A stretch of 64,000 nucleotides of DNA from Anseranas semipalmata (lineage: Eukaryota > Chordata > Aves > Anseriformes > Anseranatidae): positions 97,128 through 161,127 of the forward strand of contig VXAA01006460.1 of the NCBI GenBank assembly GCA_013399115.1. Reading direction: 5' to 3'. This document shows positions 1 to 13,000 of the stretch, one piece after another (the stretch's first letter is position 1; the number at the start of each line of letters is the position of its first letter). The notes below the pieces were generated by a model. It was not told where the DNA came from, ran no database searches, and saw only the letters and a program-made list of their open reading frames with translations. The position numbers and the translations under genes were made by a program.

Positions 1-350
1 GATGGTAGTAACAGCTCAGGGGTTCAACGGGATACAACTGAAATGAAAAGACATAACTCAATGAGAAGAAAGCAAAGAGCAGTAGGTGGCAACATCATGG
101 ATCAGCCCATACCAAGAAGCATGGAGGCTGACCCTTCCCCAACTGCCTGATGACAAGCTGGGCAGCAAAGATGCATCATGTGTTTCCCTGGGAACAGTGA
201 GCATATCAATACCTAGCCTAGCAACATGTTAGTCCTGGTTATCTACTACACGCATTATTGAATAAATCAAAGAGAGAGTCTTCCTAGGAACCAAGAAAAT
301 CAAGTACGTTAGTTTCATTGTCTTTCAGTCTTTCAAAGCAATCACAGGAA

Positions 351-386
<36 letters not shown>

Positions 387-1052
387 AGATTGTGCATGCA
401 GAATTACCATAAGGAAAAAAAAAATAGATGCAAATAAATACAGAAATAAAGGACTAAGTCTTAAAATCTGACATTTTAGGGAAATGGTCTGAAGACCTGA
501 ACAAAATTCACGCCCTTTCTTAGGTGAAATTAGTTTAAGAGCTGAATTATCCATAATCATAGCAGACTGCACATGTCATAAGCAGTACACTAAAATGCTT
601 TTTCAATTATTGCCTAATAAAATATGAAACTATAATAGTAACGTGCTTCCGAATTGCATACACAGTTTTAGTATCTCAAATTTGATCGCCATTAGTGGTT
701 TAACACTGCAGGCAGCTTTTTGGAATATGTTGCCCTCACAGTATATGCATTTACTGAATATATTTTAGCCTGCCTTCCTAAGTGCTTGGGAAGGTTAATA
801 AATACATGTATTTTACATTAAAGAACAGTTAGAAGGGAAAAATTAAATAGATAATCATAGAGATCTCAGTAAAAAGGGAAAAGAGATGACCACACAACAG
901 GTAGCTTTAAAATGTCAGAGTTTCCAAATATATCCTATAAAAATTATACTGAAATGTGAAGAGAGATATCTACAAAACTAAGTTCTGATAACTGTCCCAT
1001 TTACTGTTCTTGTTTGATGCTACACCAAGTCATTCACAAAAGACAAACTTAC
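1..1052. other. Intronic or 3' flanking sequence, nothing recognised
   Basis: AT-rich sequence with a (CAA)n microsatellite. I looked on the minus strand for an exon following exon 10 and found none with convincing splice sites. No RNA gene or repeat family was recognised. Confidence 0.5.
352..386. repeat. (CAA)n microsatellite
   Basis: About eleven uninterrupted copies of the AAC/CAA trinucleotide. On the gene's strand this is (GTT)n. Confidence 0.95.
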
Positions 1053-1095
1053 TGACCTCCTGGAACATCAACGAGGTATACTAAGCCATAAACTG
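1053..1095 (-). CDS. CFAP47: CFAP47-like exon 10 of 10 (last found)
   Basis: This micro-exon (43 nt) lies between a pyrimidine-rich acceptor (CAACCTTCATTCTTAG) and a perfect GTAAGT donor. Two bases complete the codon left by exon 9, giving [22 protein letters not shown], with the final codon split after two bases. The acceptor is a TAGCAG tandem, so splicing three bases later gives the same frame without the alanine. The phase match and both splice sites support it, but its small size makes it less secure than the larger exons. The following exon should start with one base; no convincing one was found in 1-1052. Confidence 0.68.
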
Positions 1096-4000
1096 CTAAG
1101 AATGAAGGTTGAATATAAAATGGGATCACAACTTCAGTATTAGGACCAGGTGAAATAATGCACTCAGGGCAGGGGGGAGGAAGCCTACCATAAGCAACAA
1201 TTTCACAACATTGCTAGTATTTGGGGGTTTTTTGGTAAAAGTATGATGAAACATGATTCCAAGATTTTCAGCCTACTTCACTATTTCTGAATTTCTCCCT
1301 TTGGTTTTTGCATTAGTCAAAACAGACTCAGTGAAGCAAAACAAGTAACTAACTAGCAGCAAGCACAGTTTTTCCACAAGCGTAAATGTCGCACATAAAA
1401 TTATCTAGCAAGTCATATTTCAGCAAGTCTAGTAAGAAGAATATTTGATTTCAACGTGTTTTCAAAGTATTCTTTCTTTGCTATAGAGAACAGTGGTAAA
1501 GCAGTCTTTGTAACACCTGCACCTAATCCACACTTCATCTACTGTTAAGTATAGTGAGAAGAGTCTTTCCATAAATATGATTCTTAATATGATTTCATTA
1601 TCCCTGAATTATGAGTGAGACCAGGTGCAAAACAAGTGTGCATTCACTGGTCTTACTGCCTCCCAATGAAAGAGATTAGGCTGCAGAATCCTCAGAGTAA
1701 AAGATTTACATTATGAAAATATTTGATATAAAAGAATAAGTAGTGAAAAGTAGAATTTATGAAGATTGCTTTGCTGCTGTAATATTTCTTTTAAGTAATT
1801 GCTCTGTCAGTTTAACTATGTACTTTATGTGCTAGATTGCTTTAGACAGCTCCTCACAGCTTCTATGAAAAAATATATAATGCCAGGGCAACAGTTGCAA
1901 ATTTTATATATACCTGGGCAAAATCTACCTATAGAAAATGATCTGATGTCCAGATAAATTCTTACCTCTTCTTATTCTAAATCCTTTTTGCTATATCACT
2001 CAGAAATATTGTTGAAGCATAGTAAGCTTCAAGGAGAGAAAACAAAAACAGTTTGTCTTGCAACATCCCTTACAACAGAATGGTGTAGTCAAGTATCTCT
2101 TAAGGAAAACCACAGTATCTGGCAAATTTTTGAATAAAATTGAAAAAAAATAATCCCCATTTCATTTTTCTAACTCAGGTCTTTAATAATTAGATATCAT
2201 CTCTTTGAAGAAAATTGTATGCCTTATTCTGGTATTTATATTAACATGCAACACTATAATAGACAGAAATGGATGGATACACAATTGTATGAGATACTAG
2301 CAAAGCAAAATTATTTTCTTTAATATATAATTTAAGATATGAATAAGTTATCTATATGCTTTAAAATTAGAAGGCATACCTGAGAATTAATCTATAAAAA
2401 TAGATATTAGGAAAAATATTTAAATACTCTCTGTAAATATAGAAGTCTATCTACCTCCTATGCTTCAGCAAAAGGAGAAAGTCTCTTTATGAATAACTTG
2501 TAATAACTAAAATACTCTAATTCTATCTTAATCCAAGCTTTGCCATAATGCTAGATAAATTCCTATCATATACAAGTCGTAAAAAAATTTGGTAAGATTA
2601 CAACGCTAAAGACAACTAACTACTTCCAATTCTCACTCAGATCAGATGTGACTGACAATGTCACCTAAAATATAATTCAAAAAATAAACCCAGATAGTTT
2701 AATTCTTTCCTGACAATTCAAGTTTATAATTTCTAGATTTTATTGTCACTTTTGAAACTATCACAAGCAACATATGAAAATACAGAAAATAGTAATTTGC
2801 AATAGAAAATCTATCTTAGAAAAAACAGTTCAAAGGACAGGCAAGTCTGAAGAGAAAGATAAGCAATCTAGAACTGAATACTTGTGAAACGTATTTCCTA
2901 TTTTCTTTTCTGTAAGTTCAGTAAAAACTAGTAGCAGTTATCAAATGCTTAACACATTTATTCTTGGAGTTTCTTACCCCTTCCTTTTACCCTTAACTGA
3001 TACCTCAAACAAGCAAACATTTCATTTTAAAAGGAATTTCTTAGCAGTTACATGTTTTTCTTTTCTGTTACTTCAGGTTTTAGGAAACAGAGACTTGCTG
3101 CAGGATAAACTAGTAATATGAGTATTGATAATAGTTTAAATGTATTTAAAATTTGCTTTTCAAGTGCATTTGCACTTATTATAAAAACATACAATTATTC
3201 ATTTAAAAAAAAAAAAACTTTTAAGAAGCCCTTCAGTTTAAATTTAATTAAGAATTTTAACAATTGATATTTTTCTACCTAATAGTTCATAAACATTTTT
3301 ATAATGTTGTTCATTTTTACAGTTCTAAAATACAACTTTATTTATTTGAATTTAGTTTCTTAATTCAAAGCATTGTGTAGGAATACATCAAGACTGCATT
3401 ACTCTATGGGCTCATTCACCCTTTTATATCACACCTGTAGCACCTATTATAAGGTCAGGCTGCAGCCTTCTTGCTTCTTTTACAGTAACATTTGTGCTTT
3501 GATGGTAAGACATTATTTACAAAATAAATTATATTCCAAAAGTCTAAGAAAATCATTGCAGAGGTAAGGAAAAAAAAACTGTCAAAAATGAACAAATCAA
3601 ACTTGAGAACTTTACTGGATGCACATCTGATTTTTTTGTTTGTTTTATTTTTATTTTTTACGTAAAAATAACTTCAGTGGCATTAGGCTAATTCTTGGTT
3701 CCACAAGACTCAGATTCAGCACATCAACTGGAAGAGCTGCACTCATCAAAACGTCGAATTTTATATATACTGTAGCTTTCAAGTACCATAAAAAAATCAC
3801 ACATTGTAAAATTTTCAAAGTAAAACTCAATAAATTACATACCTTGTGTCTGTTTGAGCAGAAGATGGAAAGCAGATTCATTAGTGGTGGACTTGGTTAG
3901 GACAGATGCATTGAGATGACAACTGGACTGCTCCTGATCTAAAGACAAAAAAACAAAATTACATTCAGGAAAACTCATTTAGAAGTTGAAATTGATTTAA

Positions 4001-7000
4001 CAATTTCCCTAATAAGAGAGCTTCATAGATGGATATTTTAAAAAATACATGTGCGAATGGGAAGATAAGTTTTGATATAATGTGTAATTTTTCTTAAATA
4101 TATATCTGAAATAAAATAACACTCCATCAAGAAAACCCAAAGATCAAAAAATTTTCAGTTAAATACAACACAGATTACAAACAAAACTGTTTCCTAGATA
4201 CCAAATGTCAAAATCAAATATCCAAGAAAGCCTGTGGTGATATGAAACACGTAAGAGAAAACTTGAGAAAAATGGGCTCAGAAGCAGCACTACCACAGCA
4301 GTAACGGGCAAAAAATATTTCCTGATGACAAGTTAGCAAATCAAAAACAGATTATTCCACGGAGACAGAGGATTTGGACATTATTTTGATTGTTTTCATT
4401 GATTAATGTCAATGTTGTGGATAAACGAAAAATGAGACAGGAAAAAACGGTTTGAAGCCCAATTACACAAGAAAGTTTTGGAGCTGTGCAAGCATCCAAA
4501 AGCGTCTTGGTAAAAGAATTGGCACTTGTAAAAAATGTCTTGCAGGAAATATATCTAGCAGTTAACACCAAGAATCTGACTATTTCTCAATAATATGTCC
4601 TGCTAAAGAACAGTAACACTGAATGACAAAGTGTTGACGGAAGATATGACACACAGGAATGCATCAAAGAGCTGTAGCTTTAATCTTTTATTTGATCAGG
4701 GCTTTTCGATCTTTGAAGTGATCTTTTCCTTTAAAAAACAGCTGTACTTCTGTTCCTGAAACTTTGAAACACCTTTGGCCCATTGAAAATATGAAATTGA
4801 AGAACAACTTAATTAGCTTTTCCTGAACACTAGACTAACATATCTGTATTGCTATGTTATCTACAACATATGAGTTAATATATTAAAATATTATTTGTTT
4901 CCTTTCCAGGTAAACTATATCTGGACAACATTAAAGTTCAACGGAATGTATAGGTCACGATGGAAATTATTTTTGGTAAAGACCATAAATACTAAGCTGA
5001 ACATTGCTTATAAGACCAGATTTCTTTTCCTTTGAAGAGAAGGAAATAGGTTTTATGGTAAATATTTCTACAAAGAGCAAATCACAGCTTGAATGCATAA
5101 CTCAACTGTCTTATTGTGATCAAAACCATGCAAACACTATTTACAGGTCACCAGCAGCAACTAAATTAGAAAATTAACTGTTACATATTAACCTGATTAA
5201 CAAATTCAAGACAGCTTTAAGAGGACCATTATGGGGTTAGTTCCATAAAGATCACAGTACAAAATTTATTTTCTCGAAGAAAATTTTTCATAATTCCAAT
5301 TCTTAAGCAATGCAGGTTCCACTAATGTCTCTCAGAACATCACAATTCAGTGGTTTTTAGTACCAATATTTAAGCTCTGTAAACCATTTCTGAAGAAATT
5401 GCATTGTGAAGTTTGTCTTCTCTTTTCTATTGTTTTATGAATAGTACATTAGATTAGCTTTCTTACAAATAATACTTAGTAGTATTAGAATACTAAACTG
5501 TGCTATCTAGCACTAGATTTAGGCTCAACAAGCCACACAGCTTGCTTCTCACAATTGCTCTTCTTGCTGTACAAATCAGAATACCAGCTTGCATTTCACA
5601 CAAGAATAAAGCATGCCGCATTCTATGATGTGCAATGGGAAACTTCATGTCACACATGTAATACACACCTGCACTTCCAGAAATTATATAATCAGTTAAT
5701 TCCTGATCAAATAGGGTGGGTTGCATAGGTAGTAATTCACAGTGTGTCTATATGTGTCTGAGCTAAGATAAATAAAATAAGCACAAAAGCGAGATGGAAT
5801 GAGAGGAGAAAATACAAAAGGTATACATTTTTAGAAGGAAGATTTCATTAGTAACAATGTAAATGTTTACTGTATCTTCAGCTGCCCCAGTGTAGCTGCC
5901 CCACGAGTTGATGAATGAGAGCAATTAGAAAAAGAGAGATTCCAACAATTTATCAATGACCCTCTGGACTGAAGCTCTACTGTTCATCATGTCAGCCACT
6001 TCCCCCAATTTACATTTCACTGTGTCATCATCCACATCATTAATAAAGGCTTTGAATAACATGGACCCCAGTATCGACCCCTGGGGTACTACACTCATTA
6101 CCAGCCAGCAGCTGACTGTCAAACTGTTGATCGCTATCCTTTGAGACGAACAGTACATCCAAGCTTTCAACCTACTCAGCAGTCTGTTCATCAAGTCTGG
6201 ACTTCCTTAGCTTCAAAATGAGAATGTCACGGGAAACTGACAAAAGTCTTACTGAATCATGGTATATTACATCCACTGCTCCTCCTTCATCTGCATAATC
6301 AGTCATTTCCACGTAGAAGGCAATCAGGTTAGTCAGTCATGATTTGCACTTAACAAATCCATTTGACTACTCCTGATTACCTTCTTGACTTTCATGTGCT
6401 TGGAAATGTGCTGTAATGGGCTGCAGAGAGTGCAAGAGGATGTGTCTAACGACCCTACCAGGTGTTGAGGTGAGTCTGATCAACCCACCATTTCCTCAGT
6501 CTTGCTTCTACCATTTTAAAAGACAGGAATAATATAGCTTTTTTTCATTTATCAGGGACATCTCCTGATCACCATGAATTCTCCCTCACAATCACACTGG
6601 CCAGCTGTTTTACCACTTTATGAATTCTATCTGGACTTGTGGATCTGAATGCATCTAGCTGCTCTAAGTAGTCCACAGCCCATAGCTTCCCAATGAGCTG
6701 CCCATCTCCATTTCAAATGTCCATGTCAATACATGCTGCCTTGGGAGCAGATTTTGCTTGCAAAGCTTCAGGAAAAAAAAAAAAAAAAAAAGCATTGAGC
6801 ATTTCAGCTTTTTCTGCACTGTCTGAAACTAGTTGATTTCCCTACATTCCCTACATCCATCATACACCTGCATTTTTCCTAAATTTCCTTAGGCAACTTC
6901 TTTTAGAACCCCTTTCTGTTAGCCTTCACACCTTCTGGGCTTCCAGATTTTTTTTGCTAGGTACTCTCATGGTGCTTTTATGCTCCCCTTTTGTTACTTG

Positions 7001-10000
7001 TTCTTCATTCCACCTCATCTAGGCTTAGTCTAGTGAGTATGTTACTGCTAGTAACAAGCCATGGCACTTAATATTAACTCAACAGTGCAAAGCATCAAGA
7101 CTTTTCTCACCTTGTTTGGACGTGACTTGAACTATTTTAGCTTTAACAGCAAATAGCCCAAGTGCTAACTGTTGCCTTGTTTTTCAGCTTCAGTTTAGTG
7201 ATATTTTGTGGTATTACCCTAAAGAAATTATAAAATATATGGTAAAAATCTAACAAAACTAAGGGGTCATTGCAGGACCGAACCTAGGGACCAACAAGAA
7301 AGGAAGTGCAGCAACAGACCTTTTTGGAAACATAATCTATTCAAAATGATAGTTCAGAAAATTTTACACTGTAATTCTCAGGAGATCACTGAGAAGTTTT
7401 TTGTTCTCAGAATCATAGAACAAGTAAAAATGCTGACTGTGGTGAGCTTATAAGAGACAATCAGATGTCTACGACTGCTATTGCAGGGAAACTTTACATG
7501 GTGGTGACTCCATAGAAGGAGTTTACTTCACTAGCAGATTGCAGAACTGCTCTAAATTTTTTCATTTGTGGTGTAGTTCAAGTTTCACAAGCCTTTGTAC
7601 TTCTAATTCATATCTCAGAAGTTGTAATTTATTCAAAAGCATGAATTCATTGCAGCAAATAAACATGAATCTACATTTGTAAAAAGTCACATTTCTTCAC
7701 TTATTCTATGTGCCACAAACCCCAAATCGTAGCATGACTCTATAAACCTGGCTTAAAACTTACCTTTGAACATGTTTGATTTTGTTATTCTCTTATGTTT
7801 CTCCATCCATGGTGTCTGCAACAGTGGCTGCTGAAAGGTGTATCTTTGATTTTTGTTATACGCAGGTGCTAAGAAATGCTTTGGCACCTGTTTTCTGATG
7901 CTACATGTTATGTCGGACTAAGTGGAGTCAGAGAACCTTCTAAAGCTCTCTGCTTCACTGAAAGACAAATATAGTCTTCTAGTAGAATCTGGAACTTTGA
8001 ACTTGATATCTACATCATATGTGAAATTTCAGTATGGATAGCGACTTCATTATTTTTGTTACTTCTGGATCCTATATTACTTTTTCAAGCACGTTTAAAA
8101 TTATTTCTGAAACATACTTGCTTGGAAAGTCAATCAGAAATAACCTGAAATGTTTTGCTCTTATGAATTTCTTTAGCTATCTATAATCTGGTAAAATATT
8201 TTGGAAAATACCCGAGGAACAAAACTGAAACAAAACACTAGCTATTTGGCTTAGACATAGAGCTCCTAAAATACACCCTAGGAGACTCCTGTTGCCTAAA
8301 TGTTACAGTACAGTTCAGAGTAAACAACCGGCTGCATGTATACATGAGTCTATATGATGCAAGAAGTCTACTATGAACAGGTCTTAGAGATTTATGTTAT
8401 TTTTCAGCTCCCACAGCATAGTTTATATAGCTTTTCACGGTGGATGTGAATGATACACAATATCCTTGTTGCCTAGAAATGGAATGAGGTAAATGTAATC
8501 ATATCCCACTCATATTTTTAATGCAATGAAGGAACTTAAGTTCCTCCCCCCCCCCCCCCACCAAAAAACAGTACTGTACCTGTTAGCATGACATCTACCA
8601 GAACATTTTCAGGAGCTGGATTTTTGAAGGATATGATGACAGAAGAACCCTGGCCAATGCATGCACTTATGCTAGTTGGTTCCATCAGCTGTGGAGGAAG
8701 ACCAGTCCCCGAAAGGTAAAATATCCACTCTATAAGCTGTGGATGAAAACTGTGTCATTATTTATTATTTGGCCAGTCAGACATATATTTTAAGGCAAAC
8801 TGCCTATTTCTTTCTTCTAGTGTTCTATGTCTCTTTTCTGTTGTGAGCGAAGTGCTGTTTAACATTTTGATTCTTTCTTCTTCCCTCAAGCTATGATGTA
8901 CTCTAAGTATTGCTATCTGGGAATCAATAGTTCCACTGTTCAAGGCTTCTTATATGGGATTTGGGGAGATGTTCACATCTCCTTTTTCACAGAATCACAG
9001 AACCTCAGAACCATTTAGGTTGGAAAGGACCTCAAAGATCATCCAGTCCAACCTATAACCTAACACTACCAAGTCCTCCACTAAACCATATCACTAAGCT
9101 CTTCATCTACACGTCTTTTGAATACCTCCAGGGATGGTGACTCAACCACTTCCCTGGGCAGCCTGTTCCAATGCCTTACAACCCCTTCAGTAAAGAAGTT
9201 TTTCCTAAGATCTAACCTAAACCTCCCCTGGTGCAACTTTAGCCCATTCCCCCTCGTCCTATCACCTGGTACGTGGGAGAAGAGACCAATCCCCACCTCA
9301 CTACAGCCTCCTTTAAGGTACTTGTAGAGAGCGATAAGGTCGCCCCTAAGCCTCCTCCTCTCCAGGCTAAACAACCCCAGCTCCCTCAGCCGCTCCTCAT
9401 AAGACTTGTGTATAAGCCTTTTTGTATGTAATTTTCGTGCTACTCAGAGCTCCCAGTGTAGTGAATAGAAAGATGTGGGCGATCACAAGAGGGCAATTCA
9501 AAGCATATATGTTAGAACCTGAAAGGAGATTAAGTGAGAAGTCCTCTTGAGAAGACACAGAATGATGGCAAATAACTCATTGATGGGGTAGCAATAAAAT
9601 CACCAAAAAGCTAAAATTGTTACTCTAAGGATAAGAAAGAACATTAACTATACTGAGAAGAATCAAGAAAATTAGAAAGAACTAGAGGATATAGAGCATC
9701 ACCACAGAGAATTAAATATATATACGGAGAGAGAAAATTAAATTGATATGTTAATTTTGATCAATTTTTCATCATGACAGTAAAGAGCCTGACCCAGATT
9801 TACTCTTTCAAGATTATAAAGAATGACATTAATAATGCCACTTATTGTGGAACCTTTAAAGGTGAATGGCAAATGCAGAGATACTACCATTATTTTAAGG
9901 AAAATGTTTAATTTGTAGATGCTTGATGTTGTCTTTAAATAAGAACCATATAGACTAAAATCTAATTACAAACTGCTCAAAGTGATCCTTTGATCAGTTT

Positions 10001-13000
10001 TGTTCACTATCACTTAAAAAGTTAGGCACCACAAGGAGAATAGAAAACTACAAATAAAACCAAAACACTACTTCCTTTATCTCCAATATTGCATATACTT
10101 CTACATAGCCTATCTGAAAAAAATAAGGAAAATGTGTACAAGTCAGATTTTAAAACCTAAAGCTGGAAATACTGTAAAAGGTGACTAATCCATTGAGACT
10201 CTTCAGTATAAACCGTGATAAATAAAATGGGATATCGTGTATCTTCAGAACACAGCGTTAGACAGCAGAATTGCATGTCACAGAATCACAGAATCATCTA
10301 GGTTGGAAAAGACCTTCAAGGTCATCAAATCAAACCATCAACATGACCTACCAAGTCCCTGAGTGCCACATCCACATGTCTCTTAAATACCTCCAGGGAT
10401 GGGGACTCCACCAATTTCCGGGGCAGCCCGTTCCAATGCTTAACTACCCCCTCTGTGAAGAAATTCTTTCTAATGTCCAATCTAACCACTCCTGGTGCAA
10501 CTTGACTCTGTTTTGTCACGTCCTGTCACTTGTTGCCTGAGAAAAGAGGCTGACACCCCTATTGCTGCAACTTCCTTTCAGGTAGTTGTAGAGAGCAATG
10601 AGGTCTCCCCTCAGCCTTGTCTTCTCCAGACTAAACAGCCCCAATTCTCTCAGTCGCTCCTCATAAGTCCTGTTTTCTAGTCCCTTCACCAGCTTCATTG
10701 CTCTTCTCTGCACATGGTTGAGCAATATCCTTCTTGTAGTGAGGGGCCCAAAACTGAACACAATATTTGAGGTGCGGTCTCACTATTGCCGAGTACAGGG
10801 TGACAATCACTTCCCTAGTCCTGCTGGTCACACTATTTCTGATGCAGGCCAGGATGCCGTTGGCCTTCTTGGCCACCTGGACACACTGCTGGCTCATGTT
10901 CACCCGGCTGTTGACCAGCACCCCCAGATCCTTTTCTGCCAGGCAACTTTCCAGTCACTCTTCCCCAAGCCTATACCATTGCATGGGGTTGTTAAGACCC
11001 AAGTGCAGGACCCAGCATTTAGTCCATGTGATTGGACTCAGCCCACCAATCCAGCCTATCCAGGTCCCTCTGCAAAGCATTCCTACCCTCAAGGAGATCG
11101 ACAGTCCTACCTAGCTTGGTATTGTCTGCAATGTCTTTATTATCATTTTAGAGACAATCACTCAATACACCAAGGAAAAAGGTATTTTAAACTTAATTAA
11201 GGAAATTTGTTGGTAAAAGTCATCCAAGTTGTGGGGAGTTCTGCATAACTCTATAAGAATTAAAAATTACCTCCCTTTAAAATTGCATTTTATTTGATTA
11301 TTGTTGACTTAAACAAGACCTAAAGCCTGTTTATGGTTAGAGATTCATGAGCAAGAAGCTAGTACTGCACACTGTTCAGATTCTGATTGGGAGGCAAACG
11401 CTGCTGCTATACAGACTTCGAAATAACATAGGACTAGTTCTTTGGTGAAGCCCCTGTGCTGGTCATTAGTCAACAAGAAGCAGTGGCCAAGCCAGTATGC
11501 TGTATCATTTGTGTACTTGATTCACGCTCTTCCTTACTACTTCTGCCTCAAAAAGTTAAATGTAAACAAAAGGTTGAGCACATTTTCCAAGCTTAATTTC
11601 AAGAAGTGGAATAAGGCATGAGGATACTAGAAAACCATGTTTTCAGAAAGCGGGATGTGTCAAGCTACTGATGATCTACACTGGCTTGTAACTGCTACTT
11701 CATGCTAGCTTACAAAAAAAACAGTCAAAGTAACCATAAATAAATAAATAATTTTTTAACAAATTGCAAAACCCTTAATACAGCAGTTGTGAAGAGATAC
11801 TAATCTAAAAACATTTTCCAAACCCACTGTAACTTTGTGTGATCCACCTTGCCCACAGAAAGAAATTTTACACTGAGGTAAAAAAATTCTATAGATTGTA
11901 AGACAGGCCTGCCTTGTCTGAACTCCAGTTCATCTACTGTTCATCCACTGTGTGACAGATCTCAAGATCACGTACACTCAGTGCAAGAAATCAAGAGGAA
12001 AAAAAAAAGATTTTAAACAAAAAAATAACAACACCAGAAACCTAAAGCAAATAACAAGACAGGATCTAGGCTCAGCCTCTCTCTACTATTACTACTACTA
12101 TTAAATTTTCTACACTACACCTGAGTGCTAGAGATGTGGTAAGAGAATAGGATAAAAGAAATACTTTAGAACTCTGGGCGTGGGTTATGTTAAGGCTGAC
12201 ATTTCTGTTCTGCTGTCCCAACAAAGTTAATTTCAGATTTCACAAAGTACAGCAAAATGATTAGAGCAAAACTCAGATTCATTTTGTGAAGAGCTCTTCA
12301 TGCAGCTTCAAACCAGAAACAAATGAAGCAGGTAATAGCACAGAGCAGTTTCTCTCAGTTCAGCAAAGAAGCACAATCAGAAACAGTTAAGGCTTATGCT
12401 ATAAGTACTGTCATTAACTGATTTTTGATGAGTCAGCTATTCAGCTATCAGAGGGCTTAAGTGTCCATTCAGGTATATTTAATCAGAGAAATCAAAATTG
12501 GGAAATCAACATTGGGGTATTTTGAAGGTAAAAAGTTGTTTGAGACATCCACCACTGACAAGAAACATTCTTCAAGTCTTCATTAATAATGGCAGTTATA
12601 CCTGTGCAAATATTCACTGTCAGTTAGTATAATAATTAGCAAACTAAGATAGTCTGGGATGAATTTAGTAAGGATTGTAGCAGTAAAAATGAATGGAAAT
12701 TTACAAAATTCAAAAGACTCAGGCATAAAAAGATCACTCAGATTTACAAAGGTTTTACCAATATATTGAAAAGGTTAAAGGGGTCTGGACAAAGCAGCTA
12801 GAAGGATGCAATACTGACTGAACTTCACTGCAGATAAAAAAAATAGAGATTTGCCATTACTTGAAAGGAGATGCACTGAATGGCAAGATTCAGGTGATAG
12901 GGTTCGATTTGTTTCTGAAAAGTTTAAAAGAATTATTTGAATATTTCATTGCTTCTGTATTCGGTGAAGTTTTTTTTTTTTTAATATAGAGATAAGACTT

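Larger units (their letters stand above)
3939..8579. other. Intron between exons 8 and 9
   Basis: 4.6 kb. It holds an old CR1 fragment at about 5.89-7.05 kb and a run of 14 C (8546-8559) close to exon 8. The remainder (3.94-5.88 and 7.05-8.54 kb) is AT-rich with nothing recognised. Confidence 0.6.

Noticed and set aside
630..705. Possible terminal coding exon on the minus strand after exon 10 (open in the right phase, ending in TAG)
   Set aside because: The acceptor before it has a poor, purine-rich tract, no AATAAA-type signal follows on the minus strand, and the ASH domain begun in exon 8 would be left incomplete.
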